From Thereva unica (Eukaryota; Arthropoda; Insecta; Diptera; Therevidae): a stretch of DNA of 64,000 nucleotides. The position numbers and the translations under genes are program-made. Position 1 is the stretch's first letter, and every line of letters begins with the position of its first letter. Positions 34,700 through 45,700 of the stretch are shown in pieces. The DNA lies in assembly GCA_949987705.1 (NCBI GenBank), contig OX465284.1:116419163-116483162 (forward strand), given 5' to 3'. Under the pieces are notes generated by a model. That model saw only the letters and a program-made list of their open reading frames with translations. It searched no databases and had not been told where the DNA came from.

Positions 34700-34990
34700 A
34701 CACCTGCTCCCTACCATTACTATCGCGACTCTGATATCGGGGCATAGAGAAACAACTCGCTGGAGTGTTATGCCTCCTGAAACGAGATGAATCTCATCAA
34801 CCAGCCGATGACATGCTTTTGATGGAGTGCAGAAGGACTAGGGCAGGAGGAATCAGGTAAATGTAAAGAGCGAAGAAGAAAGAAGTAAAATTTTGTAGGG
34901 GAGAAAGTGGGAAAGGCTAAGGACCGTGGGCTGCCGGGATTCGAACCCGGGACCTCTGGGCTGGTTGGTATCGAGGCTCCTTACTCCCAA
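34700..34990 (-). mobile_element. tRNA-derived SINE, near full-length copy
   Basis: On the minus strand the head has CCAGAGGTCCCGGGTTCGAA followed by TCCCGGC, a perfect B box. It is followed by a C/T-rich stretch (CCTTTCCCACTTTC), then CATGTCATCGGCTGGTTGAT and the GCCTCCTGAAACGAG complement block. Order and spacing match the plus-strand copy at 53645-53960. It is more tRNA-like than any other copy, but the anticodon arm is poor. Confidence 0.75.
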
Positions 34991-35169
34991 GTATTCTCAA
35001 CCCAAGGCTAATGTTTTGGCTCGACGGTCATAAGGTCCATGGTCACATATGCATCCATTACATTGTGTGATTAAGCTGGCCAAAGTGCACAGACTGGCTT
35101 AACTTGGAATGTGGTGGGGCGCTGCTTGTACGACGGCTATTCTCTTTTGCGTCAGGTCTCCTGGCCACC

Positions 35170-35890
35170 TAACGATTCGATGTTATCATTGTCCGGAACC
35201 ATTCCTGTCACTCTCGACTTCGACAAACCGTCTATGACCATTGTCCAAAGTAGGTCAGAATGGCAACACGGCGAATGAAGCGCGGCCTTTTGGTATACGG
35301 ATGATTACAAAACCGATAATAGGATAGGCCGGGGCGTATAAGGTCCAAGGAGGAAAATATCATAGCTCTGGGCACTACTCCCACTGTTTTTCAAGCTAAG
35401 TTACTCGTCAATCACGTGTGTGCCCAGATTTGTATAAATAGAGCTCCAAACAACACTAGCATCATCAATTTCTCGGACAGCCAGGGTGCTCTGTTGGCCA
35501 TTAACTACCACAGGGTGTCAGCAAAGGCTGTCCTGAATTTTCTGATATCTTTGAAATCCCCCAGCTACTACAGCAATGTTACGCTAATGTTAATTCCAGA
35601 TCACTGGTAATGAATTTGCCGATGTCCTAGCTTGAGCAGAGCAAAACTTATCACTTGTTGCTCCGGAACCATTTTGAAGCTGCCACTTAGGATCGGCCAA
35701 CAGGAACGGGGTCGACCAGCTGTTTCGTCATAGCTGGACGAGAACCCAAGGCGCTGGACAGGATATGAATCCCAAATCAACTTAAGATTATATCAAAACC
35801 TTAACCTAGCAGATTTTTAGCGACGGATTGGCCACAATAGATACAAACAAAATAGGTACGCCCCAGTATCCTGGGCTAAGTAAGACCGGT
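35170..35890 (+). pseudogene. RNase H-bearing LINE ORF2, RNase H to C-terminus
   Basis: The frame near 35360-35610 gives ALGTTPTVFQAKLLVNHVCA, then FSDSQGALLAINYHRVSAKA and NVTLMLIPDHW, an RNase H domain with its DSQ catalytic block. The next part reads as .EFADVLA in another frame. Near 35820-35880 a RLATIDTNKIG-like stretch precedes the zinc-knuckle region. Stops and frameshifts are frequent. The upstream RT is missing. Confidence 0.7.
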
Positions 35891-37840
35891 AGTAGTAGAA
35901 CGATGTCGCTACACATTCATTCAGCTATTTGTTGGTCGTTCTATACTTCCAGCTATACTTCTGACTAGAATTCTTTCTTCAGGTTCTCACTTGCGTCCTA
36001 CACTCTTCTGTCGTTATTCTGCACAGTTCTATTAAACTTTTCGTTTACAAAAATACATGTACATGAATGCTTCAAGTATTTGTGTCGTATTACGAAAATC
36101 AGTCTGTTGCCGAACTGTTCTTTCAATATCCTGCTTGCTAATCTCTTACTTGCTGTCTTCCATATGGTTTCAGTCTACTTAAAAAAAACGGTGTACTCAC
36201 CTGGATATAATTATGTTTGCACTTAACCGCGCACATATACACCTTATATATAAGTATACCCTATATTCGCGACGTACATGACCCGTCTGACCTAATCCTC
36301 TGGAATCCCGTATTTTAACCTGAGCTCATCACGCCTTTTGGTGTGTAGTATACCCTTGGTGTAGTGATTCCTGGGATAAAAACTCTTTGGAATTTAAAAC
36401 AGCCACGGTTCACGGAGCAAACACGGACCTTATTCATCTCTCTGTATAAAAAAACAAACCCATGCCGGGGGACAGTCGACCCCTGGGAGATTTTGATTAA
36501 AGAATTTTATTTTTGCGCTTTGTGCGAATTTTTCAAAACAGCAAAAAACATATCAAGAAAGAGGAACCCCATGCGTTACTCCTTTCATCCTCCCCGAAAG
36601 ACAAGGCGTTTTCCACGCCAAAGATAAATAGAAACAGCGGAATTCTGTTGTGGCATTCTGGTGGCGACGATGTAAACCAGGTTTGTTTAGGCTCCAATGG
36701 GGCCCCTACACAGATGCTATCCACCCTCTCCCTCTCGACGAGTGGAGCGCATCTAGAAGCAATTAATTCATTAAGTCTTAGACATTCTCGATGAAATAAT
36801 TACGTTAATTCACAGGAAACTGTAAACTCCAGAGCCACGAATTATTTACCTGTGCCCCCCGGAAAGGTGTACTCAACGGCGAAAGCACACAAAAACAAAA
36901 TTAGCGATTTCCATTCTCTGGATTACGTTAGTCACGCAGATGAAGCTCTAAAAAGATGCACACGTCTCTTTTATGTCTGTCTTGTAGGTTTGGTAACCCT
37001 GTACCATGCCATTCTCTTCTGGGATAAAAAAAAAATCAATTAATTTGCGACAAGAAAGCCACAATCCAAAATCTCCACAAAATTAACCCAAAATATCTGA
37101 AGGGCAGAGCAATCTTCGTTCTGCCTCGGTTATTATCAAGATGGTAGCGAAAATTCGACATCTGCGGCTTGCTTGTTGAACACTTTCCAGGGTAGCGGTA
37201 GAGGGCTGCCGAACCAATTGCAACTAAATCGAACATTGGTCTGATCTAGTACGATGCACAGATTGAATGGGGGTCAATTGATTGGGTCACGGGGAATTTT
37301 CTTCTTTAAGATTTGACCGCATCGAAACGATTTTGGTGGCTTAATGCGCCGTGGCGAGTGCTTCCTTGCTTTTCTCGAGAAAATGATTTTCTATTAAGAT
37401 GCAGAATTGGAAGTATTTAATTGGCATGCCTAAGTTGGTGAACGCTTAATCGGCGAGAATGAGTTTTCCGTTGTAAGTTAGCCGATCTAGCCGGAAAAGG
37501 TTCATTGGAAATTTGTTCGGCTAGGTGCTAATAGTGAAAATGCTATTTTAGTCTTTCGTAGTGGTCATTCTAGTAAAAATAAATTCTTATGGAAACATAC
37601 CTAGACGTCTAAGGATAAAACAATACAAATAGCGCTATACCTATGGAATAATGGTAGTGGTAGGTATGGTATTATGTAGGGTCATATTAATGTACGATCA
37701 CACTGAATTTTATCGTAAATATCAGCCAATCCTTTCAAATAAACACAGCCGTTGGAAACGAGTGTTTAAAACTTTAATGTTTTTTAATCTTATACCACAG
37801 TAGTATAGCAACAGGACTCCTGGATTATTGACGTCATCGG
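35890..37840. other. Unique sequence, no recognised gene
   Basis: Blocks at 36360-36800 and 37050-37480 are GC-balanced, with small overlapping ORFs lacking domains. No terminal repeats were seen. It may be host intronic or intergenic DNA. Confidence 0.4.
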
Positions 37841-37844
37841 TTGT

Positions 37845-37985
37845 GAGTTCGGGTGTGAACTTTATCTGGGACAAGTCCGATGAGCGCCACCTGTGTGAAA
37901 CTAGTTGAACTTCCCTGTGGTAAGTTAGTGTGTTTTGGGTGCACTTTCATGCTGGGGCAGTCTTGGGTGGGATCTTGTGAGAGCT
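37845..37985 (+). mobile_element. RNase H LINE 3' UTR fragment, copy B
   Basis: GAGCGCCACCTGTGTGAAAC then TAGTTGAACTTCC at 37892-37925 match 5482-5515 and 60497-60530. CTTGGGTGGGATCTT at 37962 matches 5571. The fragment contains no coding sequence. Confidence 0.5.
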
Positions 37986-38090
37986 TAGATCAGACAGACA
38001 ATACAGACTAGATAGACCAGATACACCAGATAGGCCAGGCAGACCAGATAGATCACACAGATCGACCAGACTAGACTAGACTAGGTTGGT
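37985..38090. repeat. Degenerate GACCAGATA/CAGACAGA simple repeat
   Basis: About 100 bp of 8-10 bp units built from AGACCAGATA and CAGACTAGA. It separates the 3' UTR fragment from the following RT relic and could be a LINE 3' microsatellite. Confidence 0.6.
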
Positions 38091-38109
38091 CTGTTTGGTT
38101 TGCCTGAAA

Positions 38110-39235
38110 AAAATATACAAAACGGCTCCTCAATGATAATACTGATACCATTTATACCAACGAGCTTACCAACATACCAGTTGATGGTATTAACATGCTG
38201 CCTTCAACGCTTGAAAAAATAAAAGACATAATAAACAACTTGAAGAATAACAAAGCCCTAAGAATCGATGAAATAGCCGCTTAACTTTTTTAAAAGGGAA
38301 GCATAGTAATAGTAGAAAATTTGCATTAACTGATCATGAACATATGGATGGAGGAATGCCGATCAAACGACTAAAAGGAACCCATAATTTGAACCATCCA
38401 TAAAAAGGGGTGAACTGTTCCTAACTACTTTCTATAGAATATTTACAATCTCCATAAAGTATAGGCTAATCCTATCTCAGAAAGTTTACCTAGGCGAATA
38501 CCAAAGCCGGCTTCCAGGGAGGAAGGTCAAGCACCGACCAGCTTTTCATACTAAAGCAAATTGTAAAAAATGCTAAACTACTAACTGGTACAAATACCAA
38601 ATCTTCGTTCGTTTCAAGCAGGCATACGACTTCATCCAGAGAAAGATGATACTTCAGATCCTACTCGAATTAAGTGAGCCGGCTAAATTAGTATGTTTGA
38701 TGCAATAAACCGACCTCGACAGAAATGCCCGGGTAAGAGTTCAGAAGAATTTAACAGATGCCTTCCAAGATTATCAGCGACTCAAACAAGGCGCTGGGTA
38801 GGTACCTACGCTATTCAACCTAGCCTTGGAAGCAATTATTAGAAAAACATCAATTCAACGAAATTACCAGACATAACGACCTGGACCCCTCTCATATTCT
38901 CAAATTGTGACTAGTCATAAGTCACAAGCTTTGGCGTCTCGTGCTTACTTCTTATTTTGGTTTCTATATGTCAATGTTCGCAGAAGTCTACATCTACTTC
39001 ACTTGGACGTTCCTTTTCATTTAGTATAGGCCTTGAAGTTGAGACTCACCATACACTTGTGATTCCGTTGTGACTTGTGACTGCTTTTATAATATGGAGG
39101 TTCGTAAAACTCAATAGACTTCGATAAGCTGGATACGTCAAGCGCATGTTAGAAGAAAGAACAGTATAGTATAGAGTCTTCAATCAAGGAGAAAGACCCG
39201 TAGGCAGGCCGAGGTAAAAGTGGATGAATATGGTT
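38110..39235 (+). pseudogene. Proto2-like LINE reverse transcriptase relic
   Basis: Readable segments in order are LEKIKDIINNLKNNKALRID (38205-38265), KAGFQGGRSSTDQLFILKQI (38505-38565) and the palm block FKQAYDFI (38610-38640). Next come QRLKQGAG and LFNLALEAIIRKTS (38770-38860), and the C-terminal AGYVKRMLEERTV and GERPVGRPR (39125-39215). The frame changes several times and stops are frequent. A GTCACAAG-rich block interrupts it at 38900-39095. Proto2/RTE-type assignment is from motif style. Confidence 0.65.
38900..39095. repeat. GTCACAAG-rich insertion in the LINE relic
   Basis: Left TAGTCATAAGTCACAAG and right (reversed) CAGTCACAAGTCACAA form imperfect terminal inverted repeats. It shares the left block with 31990-32010 in opposite orientation. 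Its place between two parts of the RT relic suggests an inserted small foldback element. Confidence 0.45.
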
Positions 39236-39325
39236 GCTATTTTGGACTACCACCTGCGTCAACCACCCAAAATTTGAACTTACTGGAGACCTGCATTATT
39301 TCTAGTACGATTTGACCTGCTTACA
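39231..39325 (+). mobile_element. RNase H LINE tail fragment
   Basis: GCTATTTTGGACTACCACCT and GGAGACCTGCATTATTTCTA match 25628-25700 of the RNase H LINE (ATTTTTTGGCCACCACCTGC; GGAGACCTGCACTATCTCTA). It abuts the Proto2-like relic, so two LINE remnants are joined here. Confidence 0.5.
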
Positions 39326-40240
39326 GCAAATGAAGAATAATGGGCGTTCTAAAGGGAACTCAAAAATAGATTGTCAGAATTACAGAAGTGGCTTTTATTG
39401 TACTATCGATGGTTTCTTCATTGAAGTGGGTTGGAAGGGATTGAGAGTAGATCACTAAAAAAAGATTAGAAATAGAAGAGGTGACAGAATTGACCCCTTG
39501 GGAACTCACGCAGAGATGGGGTGGGGTTAAGATTTGACGTGGTCCAATTTTACTTTGTTGAACGGCCGAAAAGGAAACACTTAATCCAGTTCTGTAAAAC
39601 TGGGTCAACTCCAATAGCTTGCAGTTTAGCTAAAGGTCCATAATTTTGGACCCGAGCCAAAAACTAGGGCTATAATGGAGCGCTAGTGTTAAGGGCCTTA
39701 TGCGATCTGACGCGATCAAAAGCCAGGAACCAGGACTGACAGATGGAGTATACAGTTTGCTGATTTTCTTGTTTTTTCGATGATCTTAATAAAAGATGAA
39801 TTTACTTTAGTTAAACAATTGTTAAATATTTAAAAAAAAAAACAAAATTACATTTCATCCGCAAGAGGAAACTCCGCTGGTGTTTAATCCTTATTTTGTT
39901 GTTGTTGCTGTCGGTGTTAAGAACAGGGGAAATTCCTTGTGGATTTTTTTTTAATTTATTTTTGTATAAAATTTGCACTGTTTTCACTTTTTTTTATTTT
40001 TAAATTTTATTTTACTTCACTTTAAGAACTGAAAGGTTTTCACTTAGATTATTTTCACACCAAAGCAGCTCGCATTTTTATTTTTGTTGTAATTTTCAAA
40101 TAACACTTTTCCAAAAAAAAAAATTTCACGTAATTCACACCTTTTCGGGTTTTTTTTTCGTTTATTTTTAAAATTTTGCTTCACTCACAGTCAACAGAAG
40201 GCCCAGCGCGAAAAATCCCGATTCTCACTACTGCACTGCA
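39325..40240. other. AT-rich stretch with many A and T runs
   Basis: Positions 39830-40200 hold repeated runs of 6-10 A or T. No ORF or element ends were recognised. It leads into the CpG-rich block downstream. Confidence 0.5.
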
Positions 40241-41460
40241 TACGCGAAAATAATCTTATTTCGCACGGAACTTATGTTTTGTTGTTGTTGCTGCTGAAAA
40301 GGCAGCAGCGGCCCAGCAGCAGGCGACTACAGCTACCGACCACCACCGTCGAGGGTGAACGACAGGAATTTAGGGGTTTGCAGGGGGTCGACAACGGGAT
40401 TCGATTTTTTCACGGTGAGAGGGAGAGAAAATTCCTTTACCGTCGTAGCACGGGTGCCAGGGAGTAGGGCCATTCACAGTTATTCAAAATGATTTCCCGT
40501 TGCTGCTGCTGCATTTGGGCATTTTGTTACCGCGGTCCATTCTGCAGAAATGTGCAAGTGCCGGCATCTAGCCTGCGTTACGGAAACTCTCGGCGATGAT
40601 GGCGATACGTCATCGGGCTTCGATATTTTTCACTGCACCACCGCGCACCCTACACTTGAGACCAAAACCGTACAAAAAAAAAATGTTTCTACAAAAATCC
40701 TTGCTCCGGGATTGTGTTAACGGAGCGGCTCCGGCCACCCTTGACGTTTGCGAATACAGAACTCGACTGTCGGCAGTGCTCTAGTCGCCGCTCAGCGGAG
40801 ATCGCACGCTCAAAAGAACTTCGAACCGCTTCTAACGGATTTCGTCATCGATTGGCCCGTGTGTAATCGGCGAGCGGCAAGTGCAGAGATAACCGCACTG
40901 AGAAAACGAACCGGTTCGCTCTACTCCACTGCGCTTTCGTTGACGTGCGCAGTGCCGGGCTCGTTCAGTTCTCGCAAATCTCTGAGTGGCGGAGGAGAAC
41001 TGTCAGCACAGCTGCTGCAGCAGCAGCACTTGCCATGTTCAACAATCGGTCCGCTCGAGAGCGAGTGCTCAGCCACAAATAGTGCGCGCTGTAGTTTGTG
41101 GAGAGTGGAGAAAGCCACTCGAGGCAAGTTGAACCGGCTCATCGTGGGGCCCTGGGGCTCCGCAACCGCAATCGCGCACTCTTGCCCTGGCGGTCATCTT
41201 CTGAGGCCAGAACCCCAACCGTGAGTTTGTTTACCTTTTCAAATCGAGCGTTTCCCTGCACATCGGCGGTCGGAGAGCGGCTTTGCGGTACGTTTTCTGC
41301 ACAGACAGGGGTTTTCCGGTTTTTGGTATTCGCAAATTTTTTCTCGTTTGTTTTGGTTGTTGGCAGGGGACTAGGTCCGTTGTTATCTCTCATGGCTGTG
41401 GTTGCTATGTTTACATACCTCCACCAGTGGCGTACGGTAGCTGTGGAATAAAAGATTTGT
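40240..41460 (+). promoter_or_regulatory. CpG-rich block, candidate host promoter and 5' exon
   Basis: The composition rises sharply in G+C and CG dinucleotides, with CAG/CTG runs at 40286-40330, 40500-40512 and 41008-41028. An arthropod-type initiator TTCAGTT occurs at 40964-40970 and TGACGTGC lies 25 bp upstream. A strong splice-donor sequence, CCAACC|GTGAGT, lies at about 41214-41226. A start near 40967 with a first non-coding exon ending at 41220 is a reasonable inference. The 158-codon ORF (40748-41224) has no domain and is probably not translated. Confidence 0.3.
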
Positions 41461-41745
41461 GATAAGAAAGTTTTTATCGCTGAGAATTTTGGTTAAGTAT
41501 GGAAAAATGACTAAAAGTCTTAATCAAAATGAGACGTAACTTAACGTAACGTGAAAATTCGAGTAAGACGTAACATTTTAGAATTTAACAGAGATTTGTT
41601 AAGTTTGTTAAGATTATTTAGGTTGGTACAGTATAAACATTCTTGTTCGTAACTTATTTTGCATTGCATTACGTTACGTTACGTATCATTGTGGTTCAGG
41701 TTAAACCTTGAGTATTTTCGTTTAGAGAAACTAATTTTATTTTCA
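41460..41745. other. No recognised feature
   Basis: AT-rich sequence with CGTAACTTAACGTAACG-like direct and inverted copies near 41535-41690. No protein motif. Confidence 0.4.
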
Positions 41746-41749
41746 TGAC

Positions 41750-42105
41750 GCGGAGCATCCCGAAATTGCCGGAGGACAGTACTGTGCTGGAAACAGTCGC
41801 CGAGGGGCAGTTAATACCTGAGAACATTCTGGACCATATGATGAGATCGTTGGATGTGTGGAGAATGATAGAAGTGGTGCATAAGGCTATCTATACAACT
41901 TAAGAAGCATCACGAAGCCCAAAGACACAAAGACATGCAAAAAAATGCGGAGATGAGCACTTTCGAGGGATAGGTAACTTTGCTGATGACGCCAAACTGA
42001 AGTAATGTCTTTATTGCTCGTACCGGTTTGGACTTAAACGCCACCGAAAAAGGGTTGATGAGTTTAGTCAGTAGGAATCTGTTACTATCGTGTCGTCTTT
42101 AGGTC
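41750..42105 (+). mobile_element. R1-like LINE C-terminus and 3' UTR fragment
   Basis: Translation near 41785-41910 gives VLETVAEGQLIPENILDHMM, then VWRMIEVVHKAIY. This matches 50428-50545 and the R1 C-terminal TPENI block. Downstream, CTCGTACCGGTTTGG at 42019 and GGGTTGATGAGTTTAGTCAG at 42053 match the 3' UTR of the second copy at 51137-51200. The stop after IYTT and missing upstream RT make it a relic. Confidence 0.7.
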
Positions 42106-42639
42106 TCTTCCTAGGTCTTCCTTGTGGCCTTCTCCCGATCATCTCTTATTTGAATTTAAAACAGTACAAAGAGTTACGGTGTGAGAATTCTACGGAATAT
42201 TACATGGTATGACTACGTTACACATACTTTAAAGACACGAATCCGCCAATTTGTAGACGTCGTTCAAACTGATGCTACATAGGACGATAGCCTTACCAGT
42301 ACTCACAGTACTAAGAGAGGGGTAACAAAAATTATTCTAATCCGTGCGTGGTGCTCGAGTGGAATGTGCTTTGGAGAATTGTTGGACTTTTATGTGAGGG
42401 AGAATGATTTCGGAGAGTTTGACTAGATGTAAGAGTGCTAGATTCAACAGTAAAGTAATGCAATACCTCGCCTAAAAATGGCCAAGAGCAGAACGATCAG
42501 AGCTTCGGGATGCATCAGAATCGAGGCAGATGGAGAGAGTTGTTTTCAGAGACCTGGAGTGGCTAAACATTCCATTACGTGGAGTCAAATACGTAGCTAA
42601 GAACGTAACGTATAATACAATCTAAAAACATCTTAAGTG

Positions 42640-42811
42640 CCTCATCCCCGCCATACAACCAACCAATGGTCAGATTCTCATTGTAAGTTAAAGGCATGGA
42701 ACATTCGTTGAAGTTCCAAAATTCTCCTCAATGCCTCTTCATAGACTTTAAGGCCACCTATAATAACATGACCAGACTACATGATGCTTAGATTGGCAGA
42801 TTGGCCATGAC
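42640..42811 (+). pseudogene. Proto2-like LINE RT fragment, interrupted by a DNA element
   Basis: MPLHRL-type and LFIDFKATYNNMTR-type readings near 42735-42780 match the palm A block of Proto2-like reverse transcriptases (LFIDFKAAYDSI). The similarity stops at the insertion at 42815. Sequence after 43716 may be its diverged continuation. Confidence 0.45.
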
Positions 42812-42814
42812 TAA

Positions 42815-43715
42815 GGGGGCACACGCACCTAGAAGGCGAAAAAACGGGAGCAACTTTGGGACGCGATTTCTCGCGAAGTATATGCAATAACCGAACGCTT
42901 TTTTTTACTTTAAAGGGCTTGTTTTAAACTATTTATTTTCTAGTAAAAGTGCACAAAATGACAAAAACTGAAAGGCCAACGTCGGCTGTAATTGGGGCAT
43001 GTACTCCGTGACTTTGCTGGCGGTTACCAACGTCCTGTCCAAACTAATAATCTGAAACAAAAAAAAACAATTTTTAATGAAAACTAGTCATTTATAAAAC
43101 AGATTGACGATCGGTGATTTTCAAAACTGCAAACACAAACGCAATGGCAGCGCTTCGATTTTTAAGTATGCTAAAAATTACATGATTTTTTGTAATTTGT
43201 TTAAAAATAAGAATTTTTTTTTAAAATCTGAGATCGTCAATATGTGAAGAAGGGTTTACTGAGTAATTCTGCAAAATTTCATGCATTTTTGTCGATCTGT
43301 TCTCGAGATATCGTGGTAACGAATTCGGAAAATGGCGTTTCGAGAAAAAGCAAGTTAGTGAGAAATGTAAGAACTGCGCGCTTGCTCGTCAACTGTAAAC
43401 TGAGACTGAAAACAGAATACTCATTTTTTATAGACGAAAATACGGCATTCCCTAACTAATGAGAAAGATTCGAAAATTGTTTGCTAAGTCGATTTCACGA
43501 TGTCTGAAAGGAAGGCTTAAGACAGCGCGACTTTCGGCGTTCAGGTCAGAAGGCGGCCGTCGCGCCTTGCGCGACATAATACTTTCTAACTCCTTTGTTT
43601 TTCAAGTTATCGATCTAAAATTGTAAACATGCATTCTCGAGGGTATATTCTTTCAAAATATCAAAAAAAAAAATTCGAAAATTTTGACTTGCTAGGTGCG
43701 TGTGCCCCCCCCCCC
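42815..43715. mobile_element. Non-autonomous DNA element with GGGGGCACACGCACCTAG termini
   Basis: The left end GGGGGCACACGCACCTAG is repeated inverted at the right (CTAGGTGCGTGTGCCCCC). TAA lies at both flanks (42812-42814 and 43716-43718). The 18-bp termini are perfect apart from the length of the G/C run. The 901-bp interior has one 71-codon ORF with no domain. A 3-bp TAA duplication suggests PIF/Harbinger, but this is inference. It sits within a LINE relic. Confidence 0.7.
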
Positions 43716-43718
43716 TAA

Positions 43719-44090
43719 TGCGGCAAGTCAAGTAAAGATAGGGAGAGTTAATAATAGCAACCGTCATTGCAGGGAAGGAGAAATAAGTATCCAAAACTGC
43801 TATACGATATACGACCATGGGCTTAACACCAGACGGAGGCTCAGCAGAGAGTACTTCGGAGATTAGTTGGTCCTGTATGTGAGGGGACTATTCCGCGGAC
43901 TCTACAACAGCAATATCTAGATCCCTATCGCAATCGAAAGGATTTTGTAGTAGTGGATATGGAGTAGTCTACCTTATGAAGTGGGGAAGACTAAACCTAT
44001 GCTGGATAGAAACCTACGTAGTCTTTTGCTATTTTGCTGTTTAAGCGAGTATTTTGAGTGCCTTTTGAGCCTGTATGGACGACTTTGAAC
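43719..44090 (+). other. Possible diverged LINE C-terminal sequence
   Basis: Short readings such as RRRLSREYF and PIAIERIL near 43840-43940 vaguely recall LINE C-terminal blocks downstream of an RT. Stops are frequent. I cannot confirm the family. Confidence 0.25.
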
Positions 44091-45700
44091 AAACGGTGTG
44101 TTGATGCATCTTACATTTGGTAAAAATACACCATCAATGTTTCTATTAAAAAAAATTCGTGCAAACTTTAATAAAAATCGATAAAATCAATTATTAAATT
44201 CAGCAATATCTCTCGTCGCCCCCTTGAAAGTCCACACACACACAAATCCCCCTTAATTCCCAATGACAAATGGCACCATCCAGAAAAATTCTATCTTGCG
44301 CTATCACCCCAATGCACCGCACCACACACTTTAATCTGGCTTAATGAATCTCTGTTCCTCCACTAAGCAGCTTCCCTTCATTATCACTTCTGCGGAGAAA
44401 TTCCAGGGCATTCATTTTTACCCAAGGACGTTATACGCAGCACAATTAAGCCAAACCAAGCCGAATATTACCTACCCTTGCCCCCACCCCCCGCCGTCAG
44501 GGCAAACTACTAGGGTTGTGCCTAGTCACTGTTGCCAATCGAAATATTTGCAACCTTTTGTGTAGTGGCAGTCCTTCAGGAGCCTTCCTTGACACGAATC
44601 ATTTCTTCCGATTTCCGTTCAGAACTTGTTGATAAAGAGAGCCCCGTCCTTCTTGCTGTAGAGGTCGCCAGCCGGGGGCACGTTCGGAAGGAATTAGAAG
44701 GACATAAATTAACCGAGCTACAGAACGCGTGTTATGTTCAACCACTGCCGATAACAGGCTAGGGATGGACCGGAGGGTTTGAGGGCTCCGTAGGCTGCGG
44801 ATTAATTAAAATTAACTTCAACACTAATTCAATAAATTTCGTTGCCCTCCGCCCGAAAAGGGAAAGGATTCGAACTTCAGGTAACGGATAAAGTCCCCTG
44901 TTCGACTTGAACATTTTCCAGACTTCTTGAAGGATCAACTTTGGTCCCTTTGGCCCCCACCGAAAATTACATCCTTGTCTGCCGTTGGTAGCTAGAAGGC
45001 CGTGGGCCATTTTGTGATTTGACTTCGCTAATAAAGAAACGTGTCCCGACTTTAGATCAAGATACCTATACATAACGGGACGCGACGGTTGATGGTTTCA
45101 TTATTTTTGGGCAGATTTCAAGGAATCGAGGATAAAGCAAATTTGATGGACTGGGATTAGGCCATCGTTAGGGAATTTGTAAAAAAATAAGGTTTTGTGT
45201 GTGTGTCGGAATTCCACTGAGATTAAAACAAAGCGAAGGGAGACCTGATTTTTTGGTTTGAATTAATCAAAAACTGTTTTCGGCTTTAATAGTTTTTTTT
45301 TTTTAGATATTCAACTAAGGGCCTTATACATCAACGAAGGTAATCCTTAATCGGAATTACATCAACCAAATTTATCCCCCGTATTTTTTTTTCACTCAAA
45401 GCTCTCTCTAACGTTGGAAACACCTCTTTGCTCTAAGATTGGAGCTTTACACTGAAATAGAAGCAGGAGCGGAGGATCAGAGGGCCAGGTACAACGGCAA
45501 AAGAGCGGGTTATCCTCAGAAAGAACTTTTGCACTTCCTCTTATATGCAGAAGTTCGACAGAACCAGCGTACCAGCTTCAATCAAAGATCACTGATCTTG
45601 CTGTGCCCATCTATGGGTATGTCAAACGAGATCATGGGTAATATGGTCCAGAAACAAAGTTCGGCAGTTGAAATGCTCCAGAGCAGGAATTTTATTATCT
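44090..45700. other. Unique sequence, no recognised gene
   Basis: ORFs of 73-104 codons are present without domains. A C-rich run is at 44480-44495. Mixed composition and no element termini. Confidence 0.4.

Noticed and set aside
37838..37845. TGACGTCA at 37.84 kb as a third copy of the octamer repeat
   Set aside because: Only the octamer is shared. The AAAAGCT arms and flanks are absent.
40748..41224. 158-codon ORF as host protein
   Set aside because: It spans the presumed promoter and untranslated first exon, has no domain and ends at the putative splice donor.
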